Shown piece after piece: positions 1 to 5,720 of a stretch of DNA of 6,560 nucleotides. The translations under genes were made by a program, and so were the position numbers. Each line of letters opens with the position of its first letter. Position 1 is the first letter of the stretch. The notes under the pieces are model-generated. The model was given only the letters and a program-made list of their open reading frames with translations, was not told the DNA's origin and made no database searches. The DNA is from Pseudomonadota bacterium (GTDB lineage Bacteria > Pseudomonadota > Gammaproteobacteria > Steroidobacterales > Steroidobacteraceae). The stretch spans positions 1 through 6,560 of the forward strand of contig JAKADE010000168.1 of assembly GCA_021820785.1 (NCBI GenBank). Direction: 5' to 3'.

Positions 1-1740
1 GCGGCCTCATCGGTCGCTGCGACGGCGGGCGTGAGGAATGTGATTCCGGTTCGGGCGCTGGACTCGAGCGCGCCACCGGCGACGGTGGCCGCGCTGGCGC
101 ATGACCGGCCGGTGCTGGCGCGACACGCCATGGTGGTCACTTCGCAGCACTTGGCTACGGAGGTTGGGGTTCAGATCCTCAAGGAGGGTGGCAACGCGAT
201 CGACGCGGCTGTCGCCGTGGGCTATGCGCTCGCGGTGGTGCACCCGTGCTGCGGTAACATCGGCGGCGGCGGGTTCATGACCATTCATCTCGCGAGCGGC
301 CGCAACGTATTTCTCGATTTCCGGGAGAAGGCGCCGCTGAAGGCGACGCCGACGATGTATCAGAATGCTGCGGGCAATGTGGTTCCGGGACGGAGCACGA
401 AGACGTGGCTCTCCGTTGGTGTTCCCGGAACGGTCATGGGCCTGGATGCGGCGCTGCACAAATACGGCACCATGAGCCGGCAGCAGGTCATGGCTCCGGC
501 GATTCGCCTGGCGCGCGACGGCTACGTGCTCGATCAGGGTGATGTCAAGATCCTGGATACGCACATCACCGGATACGCCAAGCAGGAATTCGCCAGGCAC
601 CCGAACGTCGCGGCGATCTTCCTGAATCACGGCAAACCGTACGTGGCCGGCCAGCGGCTGCGCCAACCGCAGCTTGCGCGAACGCTCGAACTGATCTCCC
701 GCGACGGCGATCGCGCGTTTTATCGTGGACCGATTGCCCGGGCGGTAGTTGCGGCAAGCCGCGCGCACCACGGTATCCTGTCGATGAAGGACTTCAGGGA
801 CTACACGGTGCAATGGGCCGATCCTGTCGAGTGCAGCTATCGCGGGTTTACGGTCGTATCCGCTCCGCCGCCGAGTTCTGGGGGCGTGACGATCTGCGAG
901 ATTCTGAAGATCATCGAGCCATATCCGTTCTCCAAGTGGGGCTATGGCTCAGTTATGAGCATCCACTATCTGGCAGAGGCCGAGCGGCGCGCGTTCGCCG
1001 ACCGCAACTCCTATCTCGGCGATCCGGCGTTTGTGCACAACCCGATCCGCTGGCTGTTGTCGGCGCGGCATGTGGCGAAATTGCGTGCGAGCATCAGACC
1101 GGATGCCGCCACACCCTCGGCCGAGATCAAGGGAAATCTGAGCGCCACCGAGGGTACCGACACGACCAGTTACTCGGTCGTGGATCGGCACGGAAACGCT
1201 GTGGCGGTGACGTACACCATCAACTATCTGTTCGGCCTCGGGCAAATCGCAGGAGATACTGGATTTTTCCTCAACAACGAGATGGACGATTTCACGTCCA
1301 AGCCGGGCGCGCCGAACTCCTTTGGCCTTGTTCAGGGCAAAGTGAACGCGATTGAGCCGGGCAAGCGGCCTCTCAGTTCGATGACCCCGACCCTGGTGCT
1401 GCGCGGCAAGCGGCTGTTCATGGTGACGGGAGCGCCCGGCGGGTCGACGATCATCTCGAGCGTGCTCGAGAGCATCCTGAATGTCGTCGATTTCGGCATG
1501 AATATGCAGCAGGCGGTGGATGCACCGCGTATGCACCAGCAATGGTATCCAGAGGCCGTATTCGTGCAGCCGGGACTGATGCGCCCGTCAGTCAAGCAGC
1601 GCCTCATGCGGATGGGGTACGAGTTCAAGCAGATTAAGTTCTGGGGCGCCGATGAGGCGATCCTGGTCAACCCGCACACCCAGTTGCTCGAGGGCGCGAA
1701 CGATCGGCGCAGCCCGGCCGGCTTGGCGGCAGGCTACTGA
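1..1740 (+). CDS. ggt: Gamma-glutamyltransferase (gamma-glutamyltranspeptidase), 5' end outside the window
   Basis: Family function: the N-terminal nucleophile enzyme cleaves the gamma-glutamyl bond of glutathione and related peptides and transfers the glutamyl group to water or an amino acid, normally in the periplasm. The precursor cuts itself into large and small subunits. Numbering from the GTG at 31, the sequence aligns with E. coli Ggt at a constant offset of 13 over the catalytic half. Visible residues are R98 in DFREKAP, nucleophile T378 in the TTSYS motif (codon at 1162), N398, E417 and D420 in NNEMDDF, S449/S450 in RPLSSM and G470/G471 in APGGS. Cutting before T378 gives a 192-residue small subunit, the usual size. 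E417 replaces the E. coli Gln, as in some other family members. The lid-loop region (KPGAPN) is present. No signal peptide follows GTG 31, and the frame stays open to base 1 (ending AASSVAATAG), so I infer the true start and export signal lie upstream. GTG 31 is a weaker alternative start. Confidence 0.95.
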   Translation, partial: AASSVAATAGVRNVIPVRALDSSAPPATVAALAHDRPVLARHAMVVTSQHLATEVGVQILKEGGNAIDAAVAVGYALAVVHPCCGNIGGGGFMTIHLASGRNVFLDFREKAPLKATPTMYQNAAGNVVPGRSTKTWLSVGVPGTVMGLDAALHKYGTMSRQQVMAPAIRLARDGYVLDQGDVKILDTHITGYAKQEFARHPNVAAIFLNHGKPYVAGQRLRQPQLARTLELISRDGDRAFYRGPIARAVVAASRAHHGILSMKDFRDYTVQWADPVECSYRGFTVVSAPPPSSGGVTICEILKIIEPYPFSKWGYGSVMSIHYLAEAERRAFADRNSYLGDPAFVHNPIRWLLSARHVAKLRASIRPDAATPSAEIKGNLSATEGTDTTSYSVVDRHGNAVAVTYTINYLFGLGQIAGDTGFFLNNEMDDFTSKPGAPNSFGLVQGKVNAIEPGKRPLSSMTPTLVLRGKRLFMVTGAPGGSTIISSVLESILNVVDFGMNMQQAVDAPRMHQQWYPEAVFVQPGLMRPSVKQRLMRMGYEFKQIKFWGADEAILVNPHTQLLEGANDRRSPAGLAAGY

Positions 1741-1745
1741 GCGCA

Positions 1746-1780
1746 GGCGGCAAGCCGGCCGTTCAGGCCGGCTTGCCGCC
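1746..1780. terminator. Perfect 15-bp inverted repeat between convergent gene ends, probable bidirectional terminator
   Basis: Arms 1746-1760 and 1766-1780 (GGCGGCAAGCCGGCC and its exact complement) flank the 5-nt loop GTTCA. It begins 6 bp after the ggt stop. The stop codon of the opposing small gene lies in the loop, so the last codons of that gene form one arm. Position and stability fit a shared transcription end. Neither side carries a real T-run (GATTTCTCC on the + side, TGCGCTCAGT on the - side), so it is not a canonical intrinsic terminator. It may instead act as a stabilising 3' hairpin or a weak terminator. Confidence 0.6.
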
Positions 1781-2002
1781 GATTTCTCCGGCGAGTACCG
1801 TGCGCAGCTGCGTCAGATCGTGGATGCGCTGGGCGGTCTTGCGCAGCGCCTGGATGTCGACCTCATGCGCCGAGTACAGGGCGCGGTATTCGAGTTCGGC
1901 GACGCGCAGGGCGTGAACGGTATTGCGCCAGCGCTCCGCGAGCGTCTGGCGTGCTGCGGCCGAGAGGGCCGCCTTCCACCGGCTGTGTGTATCGGGTCTC
2001 AT
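1763..2002 (-). CDS. Small uncharacterised helical protein, 79 aa
   Basis: I do not recognise the family. The product is rich in Ala, Arg, Leu and Glu, with Asp and Trp present. It looks almost entirely helical (for example LAERWRNTVHALRVAELEYR and ALRKTAQRIHDLTQLRTVLA). It has no signal peptide, membrane segment or Cys motif and ends in GEIGGKPA. The start is the ATG at 2002, because AGGAG (2014-2010 on the - strand) lies 7 nt ahead of it. The frame also allows a start 10 codons upstream at 2032, but that lacks such a site and would overlap the -10 box proposed here. It converges with ggt and ends inside the shared hairpin. Upstream is a Pho-box-like array in the correct orientation, so induction by phosphate starvation is inferred. 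That the gene is real rests on the ribosome site, the promoter architecture and a protein-like composition. Its function is unknown. Confidence 0.7.
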   Translation of the reverse strand: MRPDTHSRWKAALSAAARQTLAERWRNTVHALRVAELEYRALYSAHEVDIQALRKTAQRIHDLTQLRTVLAGEIGGKPA

Positions 2003-2009
2003 CTGTCTA

Positions 2010-2014
2010 CTCCT
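2010..2014 (-). promoter_or_regulatory. Strong Shine-Dalgarno site of the small gene
   Basis: AGGAG on the - strand lies 7 nt before the ATG at 2002. This near-ideal site decides the start of the 79-aa gene over the in-frame start at 2032. Confidence 0.75.
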
Positions 2015-2027
2015 GCAGTGCGCGCGC

Positions 2028-2083
2028 ATCATCGCGGCCCCGTGTGACAGTTCCGGGACAGCGCGTTCACAGCTTTGTTACAG
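2028..2083 (-). promoter_or_regulatory. Putative tandem Pho box plus -10 element upstream of the small gene
   Basis: Read on the - strand, four 7-mers occur at exact 11-bp spacing: CTGTAAC (2083-2077), CTGTGAA (2072-2066), CTGTCCC (2061-2055) and CTGTCAC (2050-2044). They are separated by 4-nt linkers AAAG, CGCG and GGAA. Ten nt after the last repeat is GATGAT (2033-2028), a 4/6 match to the sigma70 -10 box. Known PhoB boxes are CTGTCA-type 7-mers repeated every 11 bp, with the last repeat replacing the -35 element about 10 nt before the -10, as in E. coli phoA. The predicted transcript start is near 2021, leaving a leader of about 20 nt that contains the AGGAG site. Binding by PhoB itself is inferred; no phoB gene is in this window. 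Confidence 0.62.
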
Positions 2084-2131
2084 CCACGCTTACGCCTGGA
2101 GCGTCCCTCTCGCCCGTTCCGAGGCAAGCCC

Positions 2132-2160
2132 TTGAAATGGGCAGTGACTGCCCCTACAAT
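2132..2160 (+). promoter_or_regulatory. Sigma70-type promoter of the marR-emrAB cluster
   Basis: TTGAAA (2132-2137) and TACAAT (2155-2160) are separated by exactly 17 nt; each box differs from consensus at one position. Transcription should start near 2167, giving a leader of about 55 nt before the TTG start of the regulator. Confidence 0.75.
2139..2153. promoter_or_regulatory. 15-bp perfect palindrome between -35 and -10, candidate operator
   Basis: GGGCAGT-G-ACTGCCC is an uninterrupted inverted repeat that fills most of the spacer of the marR promoter. A dimeric repressor bound here would block RNA polymerase. Since the adjacent gene is a MarR-type repressor and such proteins commonly repress their own promoters, it is a candidate autoregulatory site. 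The assignment is inferred. Confidence 0.5.
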
Positions 2161-2164
2161 ATCG

Positions 2165-2173
2165 GCCTAGGCA
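2165..2173. repeat. GCCTAGGCA motif at the marR transcription start, copy 1
   Basis: GCCTAGGC (2165-2172) is a perfect 8-bp palindrome across the predicted transcription start. The 9-mer GCCTAGGCA recurs at 2719-2727 in front of emrA. Two copies ahead of two genes of one cluster suggest a shared protein-binding site, but the motif is short. Confidence 0.35.
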
Positions 2174-2183
2174 GATATATGCG

Positions 2184-2205
2184 GAGATATCTCTTACGAG
2201 AGATA
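2184..2205. promoter_or_regulatory. Overlapping palindromes in the marR leader, candidate operator or RNA hairpin
   Basis: GAGATATCTC (2184-2193) is a perfect 10-bp palindrome. Overlapping it, TATCTCT-TACG-AGAGATA (2188-2205) is an 18-bp interrupted palindrome with 7-bp arms. The sequence AGATA also starts at 2173, 2185 and 2201. The 18-bp unit is the usual size for a MarR-dimer operator. In RNA it would form a small hairpin just ahead of the ribosome site. Which role applies cannot be told from sequence. Confidence 0.45.
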
Positions 2206-2210
2206 GGCGC

Positions 2211-2214
2211 GGAG
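2211..2214 (+). promoter_or_regulatory. Shine-Dalgarno site supporting the TTG start of marR
   Basis: GGAG lies 7 nt before TTG 2222 and supports this rare start codon over the internal ATG at 2279, which has no comparable site at good spacing. Confidence 0.6.
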
Positions 2215-2221
2215 ACGGGCG

Positions 2222-2689
2222 TTGGGGAATATCTACGACGTTGAAACCTACGAGCCGAGCGAGAGCATCGGGTATCTCATGACCCGCGTGAAGGTCGAGA
2301 TGCTCGCGGCACTCGATCGTGAACTCGCCGCGGACGATCACCTGTCCGCGCTGGGTGTGACCTCGGCGCAGTTCGTGGTGATGGTGAGGCTGGTGGGGAC
2401 GGGAAATCGCAAGTCGGCATCCGACCTCTGCAAGGAGCTGTCCTACGACGCTGGCGCTATGACCCGGATGATCGATCGGCTCGAGAAGAAGGGACTGGTG
2501 CGCCGGTTGCGCTGTGTGAAGGATCGGCGGCTGATTTATCTCGAAGCCACCGAGGCGGGGCGTGCGGCGTATCCGCGCATGCTGGAGATTTCCGTGGCGG
2601 TGCAGAACCGCTTCCTGCGCGGGATGGAGCTGGAAGACGCGCGCAGATTGAAAGATTACCTGGCCCGCATGCTGCACAACGCGGGCTGA
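2222..2689 (+). CDS. MarR-family winged-helix transcriptional regulator of the adjacent efflux genes
   Basis: The predicted 155-aa protein is a cytoplasmic dimeric repressor that typically releases DNA on binding phenolic or hydrophobic ligands. The N-terminal ESIGYLMTRVKVEM helix matches MarR/EmrR-type proteins. The helix-turn-helix spans about residues 65-95 (SASDLCKELSYDAGAMTRMIDRLEKKGLVRR). The wing carries the family Asp-Arg signature (D101-R103) followed by IYLEATEAG. The C-terminal helices would form the dimer interface. The start is TTG 2222: GGAG (2211-2214) lies 7 nt upstream, an in-frame stop sits at 2204, and the segment before the first internal ATG (2279) contains conserved N-terminal sequence. 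A palindrome-rich promoter region precedes the gene, and emrA follows after 96 bp on the same strand. Its position matches emrR (mprA) in E. coli emrRAB, so the inferred role is repression of itself and the pump. Orthology to EmrR is not proven, so no symbol is given. Confidence 0.9.
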   Translation: MGNIYDVETYEPSESIGYLMTRVKVEMLAALDRELAADDHLSALGVTSAQFVVMVRLVGTGNRKSASDLCKELSYDAGAMTRMIDRLEKKGLVRRLRCVKDRRLIYLEATEAGRAAYPRMLEISVAVQNRFLRGMELEDARRLKDYLARMLHNAG

Positions 2690-2717
2690 ATCATTGCCGT
2701 TTTTTGCGGCTGACAGT

Positions 2718-2727
2718 TGCCTAGGCA
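2718..2727. promoter_or_regulatory. TGCCTAGGCA palindrome in the marR-emrA gap, copy 2 of the shared motif
   Basis: This perfect 10-bp palindrome lies 58 bp before the emrA ATG and shares the 9-mer GCCTAGGCA with 2165-2173. CTGACA (2710-2715) just upstream resembles a -35 box, but no convincing -10 follows at 16-18 nt. A separate emrA promoter is therefore uncertain, and readthrough from the marR promoter is equally possible. Confidence 0.35.
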
Positions 2728-2785
2728 TACATCGCCGCGGCAGTGAGACGAGGATTCGGCGGATACCGCCGGGAGCATACGCATC

Positions 2786-4108
2786 ATGACGAGTGCCAAA
2801 GACAGGACGAATTCGCTCTGGAGCAGTCCTCGGGCGAGATGGCTGACCGCGGTCTCCGTGGTCGTATTACTCGCCGGTATCGGCTACGGGGTGTACTGGT
2901 ACACCTATGCCCGATTCGTCGAATACACGGACGACGCGTACGTCAGTGGCAACGTGGTGCAGATTACGCCGCGGATTTCCGGCACGGTCGTCGCCATCGA
3001 TGCGAATAATACGCAGTTCGTGAAATCCGGCGATCCTCTGGTGCAGCTCGATCAGGCTGACGCCAAAGTGAAGCTGCAGAAGGCCGAGGCCCAGCTCGCG
3101 AGCACGGTGCGCCGGGTGCGCAACCTGTTCGCCACGACCGACGAGCTGCGTGCCGATGTGCAGGTGAGCCGCACGGCCCTGATCCAGGCGAAATCCGACT
3201 ATGCCCGCCGGGCGCGCCTGGCGCGCACGGGCGCGGTTTCGGGCGAGGATCTGCAGCATGCGCTCGATGCGGTCAATGCAGCGCGTGCAGCGCTCGCGGC
3301 CGCCGAGCAGCGGCTCGCGGCCAACCGGGCGTGGGTCGATCACACCACCATCGCCAGCAATCCGGCCGTGCAGGCCGCCGCTGCCGCAGTACACGCCGCC
3401 TACCTGACCTACGCACGAACGGTGCTGCCGGCACCCGTCTCGGGCTTCGTCGCCAAGCGCGATGTGCAGCTTGGCCAGCACGTGGGTCCCGGCATGTCGC
3501 TGATGTCGGTGGTGCCGTTGAACCAGGTCTGGGTGGATGCGAACTTCAAGGAGTCCCAGCTCGCCGACATGCGCATCGGTCAGCCGGTACGGCTGGTCTC
3601 GGATCTCTACGGGAGCAGCGTGGTGTACCACGGCCGCGTGATCGGTTTCGGTGCCGGCACCGGCTCGGCCTTCTCGCTGCTGCCGCCGCAGAATGCGACC
3701 GGCAACTGGATCAAGATCGTGCAGCGCGTGCCGGTGCGCATCGCGCTCGATCCGAAGGAGCTCGCGCAGCATCCGCTGCAGATCGGACTGTCCATGGATG
3801 CGTACGTAGACGTTCGGCATGATGGCTCGCCGCGACTGCCGGAGGTGGCCAGTACCGCGCCGGCAAGCTCGACCGACGTGTTCAGCTCCGTCGATGCGCA
3901 GGCGGATCGCGCCATCCGCCAGATCATTGCGGCAAACGATCCAAGGCCGGCACACGCCCGTCGCGCGGGGGCCGAGGACGCCCGGGTGAACGACCTGCGG
4001 GGCGCTGGCCGGGGGCATGGGGGACCTCGTGCCGAACGGCTGGCCGCAGACGGCCGCGCCGGCACGCGCTCGACCCGACTGCTCAGCGCCGGGCACTGGA
4101 TGTATTAA
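2786..4108 (+). CDS. emrA: EmrA-type membrane fusion (HlyD family) efflux adaptor
   Basis: This periplasmic adaptor links an inner-membrane MFS pump to an outer-membrane channel for export of hydrophobic drugs. The 440-aa product has a short cytoplasmic N-terminus, one membrane anchor (about residues 19-42) and EYTDDAYVSGN (46-56), the EmrA signature that opens the first lipoyl half-domain (about 48-90). A long helical hairpin follows (about 90-205), then the second lipoyl half (about 212-245) and a beta-barrel (about 245-345). VWVDANFKE (248-256) and FSLLPPQNATGNWIK (296-310) match E. coli EmrA almost exactly. The start ATG 2786 has GGGAG (2771-2775) 10 nt upstream. E. coli EmrA (about 390 aa) ends at the position of N384 here, so residues 385-440 are an extra Arg/Gly/Ala-rich tail. 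The gene follows marR by 96 bp and precedes emrB by 15 bp, so co-transcription with emrB is expected. Confidence 0.93.
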   Translation: MTSAKDRTNSLWSSPRARWLTAVSVVVLLAGIGYGVYWYTYARFVEYTDDAYVSGNVVQITPRISGTVVAIDANNTQFVKSGDPLVQLDQADAKVKLQKAEAQLASTVRRVRNLFATTDELRADVQVSRTALIQAKSDYARRARLARTGAVSGEDLQHALDAVNAARAALAAAEQRLAANRAWVDHTTIASNPAVQAAAAAVHAAYLTYARTVLPAPVSGFVAKRDVQLGQHVGPGMSLMSVVPLNQVWVDANFKESQLADMRIGQPVRLVSDLYGSSVVYHGRVIGFGAGTGSAFSLLPPQNATGNWIKIVQRVPVRIALDPKELAQHPLQIGLSMDAYVDVRHDGSPRLPEVASTAPASSTDVFSSVDAQADRAIRQIIAANDPRPAHARRAGAEDARVNDLRGAGRGHGGPRAERLAADGRAGTRSTRLLSAGHWMY

Positions 4109-4111
4109 GGG

Positions 4112-4115
4112 AAGG
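4112..4115 (+). promoter_or_regulatory. Ribosome binding site of emrB in the 15-bp gap
   Basis: AAGG, within GGGAAGG right after the emrA stop, lies 8 nt before ATG 4124. The tight spacing leaves no room for a separate promoter between emrA and emrB. Confidence 0.55.
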
Positions 4116-4123
4116 CGCGACCC

Positions 4124-5713
4124 ATGAGCGAATCTCACGCGCCGAGCGCGCCGGAGCCCCGTCCGGCGGCCGGCCCGGGCCCGCTGCCGCCGCTCGAAGG
4201 GATGGCCGTCGTGCTCGGCACGATCGCGCTGTCGCTTGCGACATTCATGAACGTGCTTGACACGTCGATCGCCAATGTGTCGATTCCGGCGATCGCCGGT
4301 GATCTGGGGGTCTCGCCCGACCAGGGTACCTGGGTGATCACCTCGTTCGTGGTGGCGAACGCCATCTCCATGCCCCTCACCGGTTGGCTGACCCGTCGTC
4401 TCGGGCAGGTACGGCTGTTCGCGGCCTCGACGCTGCTCTTCGTGATCACCTCGGCGCTGTGCGGGCTGGCCCCGACCTTCACCACGCTGGTGGTATTTCG
4501 TGCCCTGCAGGGTCTGGTGGCCGGACCAATGATCCCGCTGTCGCAGGCGCTGCTGCTCTCGAGTTACCCGAAATCGCGGGCCGGAGCGGCGCTTGGCGTC
4601 TGGTCGATGACCACGCTGGTGGCACCGGTCGTCGGACCGGTGCTCGGCGGCTGGATCACGGACAACATCTCCTGGCCGTGGATCTTTTACATCAATGTGC
4701 CGATCGGCATCGTCGCTGCGATCATTACCTGGTCGGTCTACCGGCACCGGGAGACGCCCACGGCACGCGTGCCCATCGACAAGGTCGGACTGGGTCTGCT
4801 CGTGCTGTGGGTGGGCTCGCTGCAGGTCGTGCTGGACAGGGGCAAGAACCTGGATTGGTTCGGCTCGTCGTTCGTCGTCACGCTCACCATCGTGGCGGCG
4901 ATTGCCTTCGTGGTCTTCCTCGTGTGGGAGCTCACGGACAAACATCCCGTGGTGGATCTGCACCTGTTCACCGGGCGGAATTTCCTGGTGGCGACGGTCG
5001 CGATGTCCGTCGGCTACGGATTGTATTTCGGCACTGTCGTGCTGCTGCCGCTGTGGCTGCAGCAGTACATGGGCTACACCGCGACGCTCGCCGGCTGGGT
5101 TCTCGCTCCCGTCGGCTTGATGGCGATCGTGCTGACGCCCGTGGTCGGACGGCTGGTCGACCGCTTCGATCCGCGCTGGTTCGTCACCGTGTCCTTCCTG
5201 ATCTTCGCGCTGGTGATGTTCATGCGGGCGGATTTCACGACGCAGGCAAGCTTCGAAGTCATGCTCACGCCGACCCTGATTCAGGGCGCTGCGCTGGCGA
5301 CGTTCTTCATCCCGCTGCTCGCGCTGGCGTTCTCGGGGCTGGAGTCCGAGCGAATCGCATCCGCTTCAGGATTAATTAATTTCGTGCGCATCACCGCCAG
5401 CTCCTTTGCGACGTCGATCACGACGACGCTCTGGTCGCGCCGCGCGCGGCTGCACCACGAACGGCTGGTTGCGAGCCTGACGTCCAATCCCCAGGCCCAT
5501 CAGTTCATGGCGCAGATGCACGCTGAGGGACTCAGCAGTCAGCAGAGCTCGCTGCTGCTCAATCACATGGTGGACAACCAGGCCTTCATGATGTCCGCTG
5601 ACGATATCTTCTATATCTCGGGGATCTTGTTTCTGGTGATGGTGTTCCTGGTCTGGTTCGCAAAACCGGCCCGAACCGCGATGTCCGCGGAACTCTCCGC
5701 CGGCGCGCACTGA
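4124..5713 (+). CDS. emrB: EmrB-type MFS drug:H+ antiporter, DHA2 family with 14 membrane helices
   Basis: This inner-membrane proton-driven exporter is the partner of EmrA, taking hydrophobic compounds out through a tripartite complex. The 529-aa length is usual for the family. After a Pro/Ala-rich cytoplasmic start, the first helix begins near residue 26 and contains LDTSIANVSIP (45-55) with the membrane Asp D46. The loop 2-3 motif A is GWLTRRLGQVRLF (87-99). Motif B RALQG is at 126-130. Antiporter motif C (GPVLGGW, 171-177) is followed by WPWIFYINVPIG (184-195), typical of DHA2 proteins. The hydrophilic stretch at about 438-490 would be the periplasmic loop before the last helix (about 495-513, ISGILFLVMVFLVWF). 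All expected elements are present, with no frameshift seen. No TolC-like channel gene is in the window, so the outer-membrane partner must be encoded elsewhere. The substrate cannot be predicted from sequence. Confidence 0.95.
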   Translation: MSESHAPSAPEPRPAAGPGPLPPLEGMAVVLGTIALSLATFMNVLDTSIANVSIPAIAGDLGVSPDQGTWVITSFVVANAISMPLTGWLTRRLGQVRLFAASTLLFVITSALCGLAPTFTTLVVFRALQGLVAGPMIPLSQALLLSSYPKSRAGAALGVWSMTTLVAPVVGPVLGGWITDNISWPWIFYINVPIGIVAAIITWSVYRHRETPTARVPIDKVGLGLLVLWVGSLQVVLDRGKNLDWFGSSFVVTLTIVAAIAFVVFLVWELTDKHPVVDLHLFTGRNFLVATVAMSVGYGLYFGTVVLLPLWLQQYMGYTATLAGWVLAPVGLMAIVLTPVVGRLVDRFDPRWFVTVSFLIFALVMFMRADFTTQASFEVMLTPTLIQGAALATFFIPLLALAFSGLESERIASASGLINFVRITASSFATSITTTLWSRRARLHHERLVASLTSNPQAHQFMAQMHAEGLSSQQSSLLLNHMVDNQAFMMSADDIFYISGILFLVMVFLVWFAKPARTAMSAELSAGAH

Positions 5714-5720
5714 GCGGCAC

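Noticed and set aside
7..813. 268-codon - strand frame opposite ggt
   Set aside because: Arg/His-rich low-complexity translation lying wholly across conserved ggt catalytic sequence; a shadow frame.
1652..2244. Overlapping + strand frames across the ggt end, the small gene and the marR promoter
   Set aside because: They have no ribosome sites and give Arg/Ser/Ala-rich translations. They conflict with the hairpin, the - strand gene and the promoter elements.
2663..2705. Possible intrinsic terminator at the marR end (GCCCGC/GCGGGC arms, then a T-run at 2700-2705)
   Set aside because: The loop is 12 nt, the stem only 6 bp, and the T-run lies 13 nt beyond the stem, so geometry is wrong. Readthrough into emrA remains plausible.
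4017..4127. Small + strand frame starting at ATG 4017 whose stop overlaps the emrB ATG
   Set aside because: The overlap looks like translational coupling, but there is no ribosome site suited to the start, and the 36-residue Pro/Ala/Arg-rich product overlaps the emrA tail in another frame.
2867..4963. 698-codon open frame on the - strand opposite emrA and emrB
   Set aside because: Its translation is rich in Arg, His, Gly and Asp with no domain, and it spans two well-supported genes on the other strand. Long antisense frames are common in high-GC DNA.
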